A stretch of DNA of 49,915 nt from Casp-Chloro-G3 sp002816715. Its GTDB lineage: Bacteria; Chloroflexota; Dehalococcoidia; Lucifugimonadales; UBA3495. The position numbers and the translations under genes are program-made. Below, in pieces: positions 8,421-15,636 of the stretch (position 1 is the first letter of the stretch; each line of letters starts with the position of its first letter). The stretch lies in NCBI GenBank assembly GCA_027623815.1, contig JAQBUV010000007.1, positions 1 through 49,915 on the forward strand. Reading direction: 5' to 3'. Under the pieces are notes generated by a model. It saw only the letters and a program-made list of their open reading frames with translations. It ran no database searches and had not been told where the DNA came from.

Positions 8421-9455
8421 TTATCTTTTCACGCTGATTGCACGGGTTACCGAATGAGTAGTGCCGCCAAAGGTGGGTATCCAGGACGAATGCTTACCTG
8501 GCCCACCAACCACTATGATGGTCAAGTCGGCCGGAGAGCTTACCATTGGCACCGGGCCATCGGGCACCCGCCCAAATCGCTCGATCAATGTTTCTTCAGT
8601 ATATCGCTTCAAGGGTATCGTCGCCTTCCGACCGAGCCACTCCCCAATGTCTCGCTTGCTGAAACCGTCCCGCGCAATGGTTCCGGCGTGTTCCGGCCCC
8701 AGGGCCAGCAGCGTCTCCCCGCCGGTATAGGCGTTGTTGGCGCCGGTCACGGCAATCGAACCAGCGATGATGGTCAAGATGTCCTCCGCTGAGCTGCCGG
8801 CATGGTCGTTGATATTGTGCGGAGGCTCGCCGGCCAGCACCGTAACCGTACTCTGCTCCAGCCTGAAGCCACGCTCCACGTGCAGCGGCTGCCAGGGATT
8901 GCTTTCTTCGTTTTCGGCCACAGAGTAGCTGAACTTGGAGGGCGCGCCCTGGGTGGACATATCTCCGACGCCCGGATGCGCTCCGCCAATGTTCAACAAA
9001 GCCAGCCGCACGGCCCGCCCAATGACCGCGTTGGGACGCCAGCCCGGCCCAAAAGCCCCTGAAGAGCTATTCATACCTAACTCAGACCGCATTGGGCCAT
9101 TGACAATAATTAGCGGGGCGCAGGGATGGGTGGTGGCCTGTATCGCATACAGGTTGAAGACCGGGTCGCTCATGGCCTCGACCGCCGCCACCAAGACCGG
9201 GAAATAGCTGGGCAGACACCCGGCCATAACCGCGTTAATCGCCAGTTTTTCCACCGTCGCCGCTCCCCAGTTCGGCGGCAACTCGGCGATCACATGCTGG
9301 GCGTCCAGATCGGTGGCAGTCATCATCGCTTCCACCCGTTGCGGCGTAGGGGGAATTATCGGCAGGCCGTCGCTCCAACCGCGTTCAAGGTACATTTCCT
9401 GAACCGCTTCATATTCGTCGGCCAGTTCAATTTGCTGCGAGACTAACCCAGACAA
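8421..9455 (-). CDS. Conserved protein of unknown function, partner of UGSC selenoprotein
   Basis: The 344-residue protein begins at a UUG codon that has a perfect AGGAGG site six bases upstream, which fixes the start. I do not know a biochemical function for it. Visible features are an N-terminal YLERGWSDGLPIIPPT segment (residues 22-37), two Cys only, in MAGCLPSYFPV (Cys80) and THPCAPLIIVNGP (Cys112), and a Gly/His-rich C-terminus ending GGPGKHSSWIPTFGG. No signal peptide or membrane helix is present. It lies 118 bases downstream of the UGSC selenoprotein gene on the same strand. From memory, proteins of this type often accompany UGSC genes; that association needs checking. The two Cys are candidates for redox contact with the Sec-x-x-Cys centre. 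Confidence 0.75.
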   Translation of the reverse strand: MSGLVSQQIELADEYEAVQEMYLERGWSDGLPIIPPTPQRVEAMMTATDLDAQHVIAELPPNWGAATVEKLAINAVMAGCLPSYFPVLVAAVEAMSDPVFNLYAIQATTHPCAPLIIVNGPMRSELGMNSSSGAFGPGWRPNAVIGRAVRLALLNIGGAHPGVGDMSTQGAPSKFSYSVAENEESNPWQPLHVERGFRLEQSTVTVLAGEPPHNINDHAGSSAEDILTIIAGSIAVTGANNAYTGGETLLALGPEHAGTIARDGFSKRDIGEWLGRKATIPLKRYTEETLIERFGRVPDGPVPMVSSPADLTIIVVGGPGKHSSWIPTFGGTTHSVTRAISVKR

Positions 9456-9528
9456 GATTTACCTCCTGATTGCCAGAACCAGGCCAAAATTCAAATGCGC
9501 TTTGTTTGATTGTGTCCTTGCATCGCTC

Positions 9529-9550
9529 TACAGGCTCAGGGCGAACGGAT
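9529..9550. repeat. Partial copy of CAGGCTCAGG palindromic repeat (family E)
   Basis: TACAGGCTCAGGGCGAACGG matches one arm of the palindromic repeat seen complete at 40016-40080. Only one arm is present. It sits between the UGSC gene and its partner. Confidence 0.5.
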
Positions 9551-9573
9551 TTTGCCCACCCTGATCGCGCCCT

Positions 9574-10119
9574 CTAATGCGCGATTAGTCCCGCAATCAC
9601 CTGCTCCAGCAATGCATCGGCCTTGGCCTGTACTGCGTCGGCCTTGATGCCGCCAATTGGGTGCTGGGCAATGGCCATCGGCAACTCCGGCATGCCCAAA
9701 GCCCTTCTTTCGGTTTCGCCCAACCGGACGAACAGATGGCTACAAACGGCTACGGTGGGTATCCCCCGCCGCTCCAGTTGCACTGCGTCGTGGATACTCC
9801 ACGACGTGCAGGAGCCTCAATCACCCAGACCAACTATTGCCACATCCACGGAAGTCGCCAGTTCGTCCATTACTTGAGAAGTTGCTGGCGCCGAGGATGT
9901 GGGCTTGCGTCGATATACCACGTCGGTAATCTCGTACTTTTCCCGCAGCAGTTGTTCCAGACGCCCGAATAGCACGTCACCGTTGGGCTTGCTGTTCCAG
10001 AGAAATCCCAGTCTCTTGCCGCGTATATCAGCGGGACGAAGGGCCATATCATGGCTCAAAACGCGCGGAGGGGCTGACGGGTCTAAGACAACGATGCGAT
10101 GAGTGCTGTCGGTGGTCAT
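9574..10119 (-). CDS. UGSC-family selenoprotein (in-frame UGA read as selenocysteine)
   Basis: The reading frame from ATG 10119 (AGGAG seven bases upstream) runs 100 codons to a UGA at 9817-9819 and continues without interruption for another 80 codons to TAG at 9574, giving 181 residues with Sec101. The sequence across the UGA is IVGLGD-U-GSCTSWSIHDAV, which is the defining Sec-Gly-Ser-Cys motif of the UGSC family found in marine and soil metagenomes. N-terminal landmarks are VLDPSAPPRVLSHDMALRP and GKRLGFLWNSKPNG. A SECIS-like hairpin follows the UGA directly. Sec101/Cys104 form a thioredoxin-like U-x-x-C redox pair, so a redox reaction is likely, but no substrate is known. Conventional gene calling would split it into two false genes, 9817-10176 and 9574-9783. 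Confidence 0.93.
9783..9819 (-). promoter_or_regulatory. Bacterial SECIS element directing Sec insertion at the UGA
   Basis: Ten bases after the UGA the mRNA folds into a perfect nine-pair stem, CGUCGUGGA with UCCACGACG (plus-strand 9798-9806 and 9786-9794), closed by a three-base loop GUA. The loop begins 19 bases after the UGA with a G in first position, both as expected for bacterial SECIS elements. A lower CUG/CAG extension (9809-9811 with 9783-9785) is separated by a two-base CA bulge. SelB would bind this loop. Confidence 0.85.
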
Positions 10120-10137
10120 TGGCATGCTCCTGCAATA

Positions 10138-10166
10138 CGATTGAAATAGATTGAAATAGATTGAGA
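10138..10166. repeat. Short tandem repeat upstream of the UGSC gene
   Basis: The ten-base unit GATTGAAATA is present twice in tandem and once partially (GATTGAG), ending about 20 bases before the start codon of the UGSC gene. The position is compatible with a regulator-binding or untranslated-leader element; no regulator is identified. Confidence 0.6.
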
Positions 10167-10232
10167 AAATTATCACTACGGACGAAGGTTATGGCCTGGC
10201 CTGACCAGTGTCAAGGTTGGGTGTTGTTTTAA

Positions 10233-10411
10233 CCAGGGCAATCGCATCTCACCCCGCCTAGGAGCCTTCGTCACACCGGCGTAGGCCGGTGTCCAGTGTC
10301 ATTCTCTGGATTCCGGCTTCCGCCGGAATGACGAAATTGGTCACAACTGCTCGGACAGCACCAGGAGTTGCCAGCGGACCGTCCTCCTTCAGGAAGATGC
10401 GATTGCCCTGG
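10233..10411. mobile_element. 179-bp MITE with 17-bp TIRs and 8-bp target duplication
   Basis: Both ends carry the identical 17-base terminal inverted repeat CCAGGGCAATCGCATCT. The outside flanks are the direct repeat TGTTTTAA (10225-10232 and 10412-10419), which is a clean target-site duplication. There is no transposase, so it is non-autonomous. Inside lies a second, nested palindromic repeat (10267-10335). The same terminal sequence bounds another element at 26659-26874. The 8-bp duplication and CAGGG ends could fit mobilisation by an ISAs1-type transposase, but that is a guess. Confidence 0.88.
10267..10335. repeat. CCGGCG-x-CCGG palindromic repeat (family B), nested copy
   Basis: The unit starts TTCGTCACACCGGCGTAGG and ends TTCCGCCGGAATGACGAA, an inverted repeat related to the copies at 19515-19685 and 33872-33962. 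It lies wholly inside the 179-bp MITE, so it was inserted into that element or was captured by it. Confidence 0.7.
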
Positions 10412-10470
10412 TGTTTTAACAGGGTCTTTTCGTCTCCCGGATAAGATTACTTGATGGCGCGGACTCCGTG

Positions 10471-10495
10471 ATATGATTGGGCCGCTAAATCATAT
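10471..10495. promoter_or_regulatory. Operator-like dyad upstream of the LigI-like amidohydrolase
   Basis: ATATGATT (10471-10478) and AATCATAT (10488-10495) form a perfect eight-base inverted repeat with a nine-base spacer, ending 27 bases before the start codon at 10523. Size and position fit a repressor dimer site; no regulator gene is adjacent. Confidence 0.45.
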
Positions 10496-10522
10496 GCTAA
10501 GTAATTTGATGGAGGCTCAACC

Positions 10523-11545
10523 ATGCCGTTCGGTGGTAATGATTGGCTGGCGTTAACCCAAGAACCTACCCTGGAGCCGGAGCTCCCCATCTGCGACCCC
10601 CATCATCATTTCTGGGACCTTAGACCGGAACGCATTCCCTATCAACGGTATCTGCTCCACGAGTTGTTGGCCGATACCAGCGGACATAACGTCCGGTCCA
10701 CTGTGTTCATCGAGACTAGAGCGATGTACCGGGCAGATGGGCCAGCAGAAATGCGTCCGGTTGGCGAGGTGGAATTTGTCCAGGGTCTGGCCGCGGCCAG
10801 CGCCAGCGGTGTGTACGGCCCAACCCGCGCCGCCGCCGCCATCGTCGGTCACGCCGACCTCAAGTTGGGGGAAAAGGTGGAGCCGGTGCTGGCAGCGTTG
10901 CAAGCGGCCAGCCCCAACCGCTTTCGGGGAATCCGTCACACGGTTACCTGGGACCCCCATCCGGAGATACACAACACCGCGGCCCATAACTCAGCGGGTC
11001 AACTGACCGATGCCAGCTTTCGAGCCGGGGCAAAGGTGCTGGCCCGAATGGGTCTTTCCTACGATGCCTGGTTGTACTTTCCCCAATTGCCCGAGCTGGC
11101 CGAATTTGCCAAGGCCGTGCCGGACCTCACCATCATCTTGAACCATATTGGGGGTCTTTTAAGGACAGGGCCTTACGCCAACCGCGACGATGAAGTGCTG
11201 GCTACCTGGCGAGAGGGCATCGCCGCGGTGGCCAAGTGTCCCAACGTCAACGTCAAGCTGGGCGGCATTGGGCAGCCCCGCACCGGATATGACTGGTACG
11301 ACCGGACCGTCCCAATCGGCTCCGAAGAATTAGCGCAGACCATGGCCCCGTATATGAACTACTGCATCGAGCAGTTCGGGCCGGAGCGCTGCATGTTCGA
11401 GAGCAATTTCCCGCCCGACAAGGTGGGTTACTCCTACAACGTACTGTTCAACGCCTTCAAGAGAATGTCCCAGGGCTACTCGGCTGGCGAGCGGGCAAAT
11501 ATGTTCCATGACACCGCGGCTCGTGTTTATCGGATAGACGTATAA
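10523..11545 (+). CDS. Amidohydrolase-2 family TIM-barrel hydrolase (LigI-like)
   Basis: The 340-residue protein resembles COG3618 metal-dependent lactonases/hydrolases such as 2-pyrone-4,6-dicarboxylate lactonase. The metal-binding start of the barrel is ICDPHHHFWDL (His27-29), a later strand carries ILNHIGG, and the C-terminal FESNFPPD brings the conserved acidic residue region. It starts at ATG 10523 with TGGAGG nine bases upstream, after an operator-like dyad. Family members hydrolyse cyclic esters from aromatic or sugar catabolism; the precise substrate is unknown. A long hairpin follows the stop codon. Confidence 0.85.
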   Translation: MPFGGNDWLALTQEPTLEPELPICDPHHHFWDLRPERIPYQRYLLHELLADTSGHNVRSTVFIETRAMYRADGPAEMRPVGEVEFVQGLAAASASGVYGPTRAAAAIVGHADLKLGEKVEPVLAALQAASPNRFRGIRHTVTWDPHPEIHNTAAHNSAGQLTDASFRAGAKVLARMGLSYDAWLYFPQLPELAEFAKAVPDLTIILNHIGGLLRTGPYANRDDEVLATWREGIAAVAKCPNVNVKLGGIGQPRTGYDWYDRTVPIGSEELAQTMAPYMNYCIEQFGPERCMFESNFPPDKVGYSYNVLFNAFKRMSQGYSAGERANMFHDTAARVYRIDV

Positions 11546-11549
11546 CGTT

Positions 11550-11599
11550 CGGACGATTCCAATGGCGCGGAGTAACTCTATACTCCGCGCCAGCGTCCG
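11550..11599 (+). terminator. Long composite hairpin after the amidohydrolase
   Basis: The inner stem is perfect, TGGCGCGGAGTA (11563-11574) with TACTCCGCGCCA (11581-11592), and a further CGGACG/CGTCCG pair lies outside it. There is no U-tract, so it may be a transcript-stabilising or Rho-assisted end rather than a classical intrinsic terminator. Confidence 0.5.
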
Positions 11600-11712
11600 G
11601 AAGACCCCTCCCAAAAAGTTTGACTGACTCTCAATACTGACCTAGACTTGGCTCCAGAAAGTGTCGGCGTCCCTCCGATTTTGGGGCCTATGAGCGAGGA
11701 TAATTCCGAAAT

Positions 11713-12981
11713 ATGTCCCGTCCCCGACTCGATCTGAGCTTTTTGTCCCACCTCCACACCTTCGACGCCCTGATCGCTTACCCGAATTATCGGTTTCTCT
11801 GGATGGGGAACTTCTGCGCCAACAGCGCCCAGTGGATGCAGCTTCTCACCGTGGGCTGGCTGGTGCGCGACCTGACCGATGGCTCCACTGCCTCGGCATT
11901 GCTGGTGGTCACGGTGGGCGGGTTGAACACTCTGCCCGGACTGATTTTCACTCCCTGGGGCGGTGTCTTAGGCGACCGCCTGGACCGCCGTAAGATGATC
12001 ATGGGCTTTCAGATCTTCATGGCAGCGCTGGCCTTCTGCTTCGCCCTGCTGGTGTTGTCCGGAAAAGTCCAGGTGTGGCACGCTTTCGCCTACGTGATGC
12101 TTAGCGGCGCATCGTTCTCGGTGACCCAGCCCATGCGGCAGGCAATAATCGCCAACACAGTGCCTCGGGAAATGGTGGGCAACGCCTTCGCCATCAACGT
12201 GCTGACCATCACCGGCACTCGGGCCATCGGCCCCTTTATCGGCGGCATCCTCATTGCCAGCCTGGGCTTCTTCTGGAACTTCACTGTCGAGGCGGCGCTC
12301 TATCTGGGCATGGTGCTTTTCTACCTGCCGATGAAAACTCCCTTCACCCGGATAAGACCCGTCGGCGAGAAGCAGGCGGGAATGACCGCCTTGTTGATCG
12401 AGGGCGTTGGCTACATCTGGAAAGGCAACCGCTCCATATTCAACCTGGTGGTCTTGGGAATGATTCCCAACGTGATTCTGCAGCCCTTCTTATTCCTGCT
12501 GCCGGTGTTCACCGTGGAAGTCTTGGGCAAGGGGGCCGACGTTGGCGGTTATCTGCTAGCCACCACCGGCCTGGGGGGACTGGTCTGTGGGCTGCTGCTG
12601 GCTTCAATTGGCTTTCCAATTCGCAAGGGGTTGTTGGTGCTGGCCACGGCCATCTGCAGTTCGGTTTTCGTGATCGTACTCAGTGTATCGACCAGTCTGG
12701 CTCTGGCGCTGATTGTGGTGGCGATCATCGCCTTCAGTCAGTGCGTCTACCGCACCGCCAACGGCACCCTGATCCAGACCCTGGTGCCCGACGAACTCCG
12801 CGGGCGGGTGAGCAGCCTTCAGAATTATGGTCGGGGATTCCTGGTGCCGGCCAGTCTGGCAACCGGATGGATCGCCGGAGCAACCTCGGTGCAGACAGCC
12901 CTGGTAGTTATCGGCGCGGTGGGACTGGTGCTCAGCGTTTATTGTATGTTCACCTTCCGCCGATTGCGGGCACTGCCGTAA
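11713..12981 (+). CDS. MFS transporter (EntS/MFS_3-like exporter)
   Basis: The 422-residue integral membrane protein has about twelve hydrophobic helices. The loop after helix 2-3 carries GVLGDRLDRRKMI, the MFS motif A, which gates transport. Overall features (FLWMGNFCANSAQWMQLLTVGWLV at the N-terminus, IANTVPREMVGNAFAIN, LVPDELRGRVSSLQN) match the MFS_3 branch that contains enterobactin and drug exporters. Substrate is not predictable. It stands alone between two enzyme genes on the same strand and starts at ATG 11713 about ten bases after GAGG. Confidence 0.87.
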   Translation: MSRPRLDLSFLSHLHTFDALIAYPNYRFLWMGNFCANSAQWMQLLTVGWLVRDLTDGSTASALLVVTVGGLNTLPGLIFTPWGGVLGDRLDRRKMIMGFQIFMAALAFCFALLVLSGKVQVWHAFAYVMLSGASFSVTQPMRQAIIANTVPREMVGNAFAINVLTITGTRAIGPFIGGILIASLGFFWNFTVEAALYLGMVLFYLPMKTPFTRIRPVGEKQAGMTALLIEGVGYIWKGNRSIFNLVVLGMIPNVILQPFLFLLPVFTVEVLGKGADVGGYLLATTGLGGLVCGLLLASIGFPIRKGLLVLATAICSSVFVIVLSVSTSLALALIVVAIIAFSQCVYRTANGTLIQTLVPDELRGRVSSLQNYGRGFLVPASLATGWIAGATSVQTALVVIGAVGLVLSVYCMFTFRRLRALP

Positions 12982-13101
12982 AATTTTGGTCGGGCATTTA
13001 CCGCCCGGCGGTTGCCTTCCCTACCTGCTTCTGCCAAAATACGCCAATCAACCAGCAGACATTTTACCCCAAGAGTCAAAGGCATAAGAGAGGTGGACGA
13101 T

Positions 13102-14088
13102 ATGGCGGAGAACCTGACCATCCTGGTGGGCACGGTAGGACAGGGCGTAATCCGTAGCGGCGACAACGGCGAGAACTGGCGGCGGGTGGGAATCAACGCT
13201 GGCCTGCATTCCGATGCTCTGGTACGTTGCATCACCAATCACCCTGACCGGCCCGAGCAGGTGTTTATTGGCACGGAAAAGGGTCTCTACCAAAGCCAGG
13301 ACGCCGGTCAAAACTGGCAGTTTGTGGACTCGGCACTGAATGACTACTGCGTCTGGTCATTGGCCATAGACCCAACCGACACCAACATCATGTATGCAGG
13401 CACTGGAACGCCCAACCCGGCCACCATTTTCCGCTCAACCGACGGCGGAAAGACCTGGGAAAAACGCCCGGTGGAGGTGGCGGCTACCTGCCCGGCGGTG
13501 GGTGTACCCCGCGTTACCGGCATTGCCATTGACCCGGAAAACCACAACAACATCTGGGTGGGTTTCGAGGTTGACGGCGTGCGCCACAGCACCGATGGCG
13601 GCGACACCTGGCAAAAGCTGAACGGAGCGATACCCAATCCAGATGTACATAACGTGGCGGTGGCGGCTGGCCCGCCGAATACCGTAGTGGTCGTGGTTAA
13701 CGATGACGTTTATACCAGTGACGACAGCGGGGAAAATTGGCGGTCGGTGGGAGTAAAAGAGAACTTTCCCCTAACTTACCCGCGCGGCATCCTGGTCCAG
13801 CCCGGCAATCCCCAGAACATCTTCCTGACTCTGGGCGACACCACTCCGGGCCGCACCGGGGCCATCATGCGCTCCAAGGACACCGGCAAGACCTGGGAGC
13901 AATTGACGCTGCCGGTACAACCCAACACCGCAATGTGGGTTATCAACTCCCAGCCCTCCGATCCCAATACCATGATCGCAGGCAGCCGGTACGGCTACCT
14001 GTACCGCAGCGACGACGGCGGTGACACTTGGGCCAAGCTGTGGCGGGAGGTCAGCGAAATATCCTCAATTCTTTGGATTGCCAACTAA
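13102..14088 (+). CDS. Asp-box (BNR) repeat beta-propeller protein
   Basis: The 328-residue protein contains seven Asp-box motifs (S-x-D-x-G-x-x-W), for example RSGDNGENW, QSQDAGQNW, RSTDGGKTW, HSTDGGDTW, TSDDSGENW, RSKDTGKTW and RSDDGGDTW, spaced about 45 residues apart, so it should fold as a six- or seven-blade propeller like sortilin/VPS10 or BNR glycosidases. No sialidase catalytic residues are obvious and no signal peptide is visible, which points to a cytosolic binding or hydrolase role of unknown substrate. I chose ATG 13102, preceded by AGAGGTGG, over an upstream in-frame start at 13012 that has no such site. Confidence 0.85.
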   Translation: MAENLTILVGTVGQGVIRSGDNGENWRRVGINAGLHSDALVRCITNHPDRPEQVFIGTEKGLYQSQDAGQNWQFVDSALNDYCVWSLAIDPTDTNIMYAGTGTPNPATIFRSTDGGKTWEKRPVEVAATCPAVGVPRVTGIAIDPENHNNIWVGFEVDGVRHSTDGGDTWQKLNGAIPNPDVHNVAVAAGPPNTVVVVVNDDVYTSDDSGENWRSVGVKENFPLTYPRGILVQPGNPQNIFLTLGDTTPGRTGAIMRSKDTGKTWEQLTLPVQPNTAMWVINSQPSDPNTMIAGSRYGYLYRSDDGGDTWAKLWREVSEISSILWIAN

Positions 14089-14208
14089 TACCGTTTCTGT
14101 TTAATTGCGTCGTACAAACGCAGGGGCGCACCGGCAAGTGCGCCCGGGCAGACACATAGGTCTGCCCCTACCTGGGGATGAACGGCTCCATCAAGCAGAA
14201 GTGGTATC
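14088..14208. mobile_element. Miniature inverted-repeat element, family D, copy 1
   Basis: The ends are imperfect inverted repeats: ATACCGTTTCTGTTTAATTG on the left and, read from the other strand, GATACCACTTCTGCTTGATG on the right. Between them is a nested palindrome AGGGGCGCACC...GGGCAGACACATAGGTCTGCCCCTA. The left end abuts the TAA stop of the propeller gene. Related copies are at 37296-37420, 39068-39123 and 29121-29167. Confidence 0.75.
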
Positions 14209-14254
14209 AGAAACATCCAACCAGACGCAAATCTGTTTTGTTCGAGGTGGTTCT

Positions 14255-15115
14255 ATGTCCGTCGCTCGTGAACGGTTTCGCCAGGTGCTTGCCCGCGGCA
14301 CCTGCACCCTGGCCGCCAATATTTTCGACCCACTGTCGGCCCGCATCGCCAACCTGCTGGAGTACGAGGTATGCGTACTATCCGGCTCAGTGGGGAAGGT
14401 GGCCAACCTGGGAGTGCCCGACATAGTGCTCTCTAACATGTCCGATGTGGTTGAGCATTGCCGCCGCATAATGCGCATGGACGATGTTAGCCTGATGGTT
14501 GACGCTGAGGACGGCTTCGGCAATGCAGTCAATGTGTCTCGAACGGTGCGCGAGCTGGAAGCGGCTGGCGTTTCGGCCATCGAGGTTGAGGACAACGTGG
14601 TCCCCAAGCAGTTCAACGTGTCCAAGCCGGGCCTGGTATCCACCGAGGAACAGGTTGGCAAGCTGAAGGCCGCCGTGGCCTCACGAATGGATTCCACCAC
14701 GGTCATAGTCGCCCGGTCGGCGGCGCTGGGTGAGTGCCCGTTGGAGGAGGCGGTGGAGCGTATCAAGGCTTACTCGGAGACCGGCGCCGAAGCGGTGATG
14801 CTCACCGGCTGCAAAAGCCGCGAGCAGTTACAGGCCGTCCACCAGGCTACTTCGCTGCCGCTCTGCGTGCTCAGCCCTCCCGCCGACGTTCGTAACGACT
14901 CCGCCTTTCTGTCAGCCAACGGGGTGCGCATCCTGATGCTGGGCAACCCCACATTTGCAGTAACCGTAAAGGCCATCCATGACAGTCTCAAGCATCTGAA
15001 GGATGGAGGGTCTCTGGAAGACCTGGCGGAAAGGCAGGCTGCCCCAGGTCTGCTTCGCTCGGTAAACCGTACCGATGAGTTCATTGGCCAGCAAGAGAAG
15101 TATTTACGGACGTGA
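14255..15115 (+). CDS. Isocitrate lyase/PEP mutase superfamily lyase
   Basis: The 286-residue protein matches the PEP mutase/2-methylisocitrate lyase group. The Mg-binding loop appears as VDAEDGFGNAVN and the second acidic strand as AIEVEDNVVPKQF. The catalytic KKCGH loop of isocitrate lyases is absent at the usual place, so it is more likely a C-C or P-C bond lyase such as an oxaloacetate decarboxylase or dimethylmalate-lyase-type enzyme. The start at 14255 follows CGAGGTGG; a longer in-frame extension to 14105 lies inside the family D element and is not real. Role: cleavage of a small 2-oxo or 2-hydroxy acid in the cytosol. Confidence 0.82.
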   Translation: MSVARERFRQVLARGTCTLAANIFDPLSARIANLLEYEVCVLSGSVGKVANLGVPDIVLSNMSDVVEHCRRIMRMDDVSLMVDAEDGFGNAVNVSRTVRELEAAGVSAIEVEDNVVPKQFNVSKPGLVSTEEQVGKLKAAVASRMDSTTVIVARSAALGECPLEEAVERIKAYSETGAEAVMLTGCKSREQLQAVHQATSLPLCVLSPPADVRNDSAFLSANGVRILMLGNPTFAVTVKAIHDSLKHLKDGGSLEDLAERQAAPGLLRSVNRTDEFIGQQEKYLRT

Positions 15116-15194
15116 TGCGAGAAAACCCGAATATAGTCACTGACCGCTTGGGGCCTTTCGTTTCTCAGGGCTTAATCTGGACGATTTCTCAGAT

Positions 15195-15485
15195 ATGGCA
15201 AAAGCCAATCGGCTGGGATGGGCGACTTTGAACTGGAGCGTCTATATTCTAGAATGCGCGGACGGGACTTTATACACCGGCATCACCAATGATTTAGATC
15301 GCCGGATGTCGGAGCACGAAACCGGGCGGGGCGCAAAATACACCAAAGGCCGCGGGCCGTTTCAACTCGTTTACCACGAAATCTGTGAGGACAGAGGCCA
15401 AGCCTCGAAACGTGAACTTGAGATAAAATCATTAGACCGAGAACAAAAGCTTGTACTGGTTGCAGAAAAGCGCCAGAGTGGCTGA
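15195..15485 (+). CDS. GIY-YIG domain protein (UPF0213/YhbQ-like)
   Basis: The 96-residue protein is a single GIY-YIG nuclease-fold domain. The signature is seen as SVYILECADGTLYTGITNDLDRR with the conserved Arg, then MSEHETGRGAKYTKGRGPFQLVY and a final E-x-x-IKSLDREQK helix bearing the metal-binding Glu. Family members act on DNA, but the cellular role of YhbQ-type proteins is poorly defined. The start has no clear ribosome binding site; a slightly shorter product beginning near the VYIL strand is possible. Confidence 0.82.
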   Translation: MAKANRLGWATLNWSVYILECADGTLYTGITNDLDRRMSEHETGRGAKYTKGRGPFQLVYHEICEDRGQASKRELEIKSLDREQKLVLVAEKRQSG

Positions 15486-15636
15486 TGTTCAGCACTATTC
15501 CAACCTGGTGGGCCAATTAGTCGAATCGCGTTTTAGTTGACGCATTCAGCACACAGTTTTATAGTGCAGTATGAATCGGTCGGTCGCATACTCAAGAAAA
15601 TCCCGCCGGAAACTAAAGAGATACCAGGGAGCAAAA

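Noticed and set aside
9574..9783. Separate 69-residue gene starting MQLERRG
   Set aside because: Its start is an internal GTG of the UGSC selenoprotein without a ribosome binding site; the frame continues upstream through the UGA.
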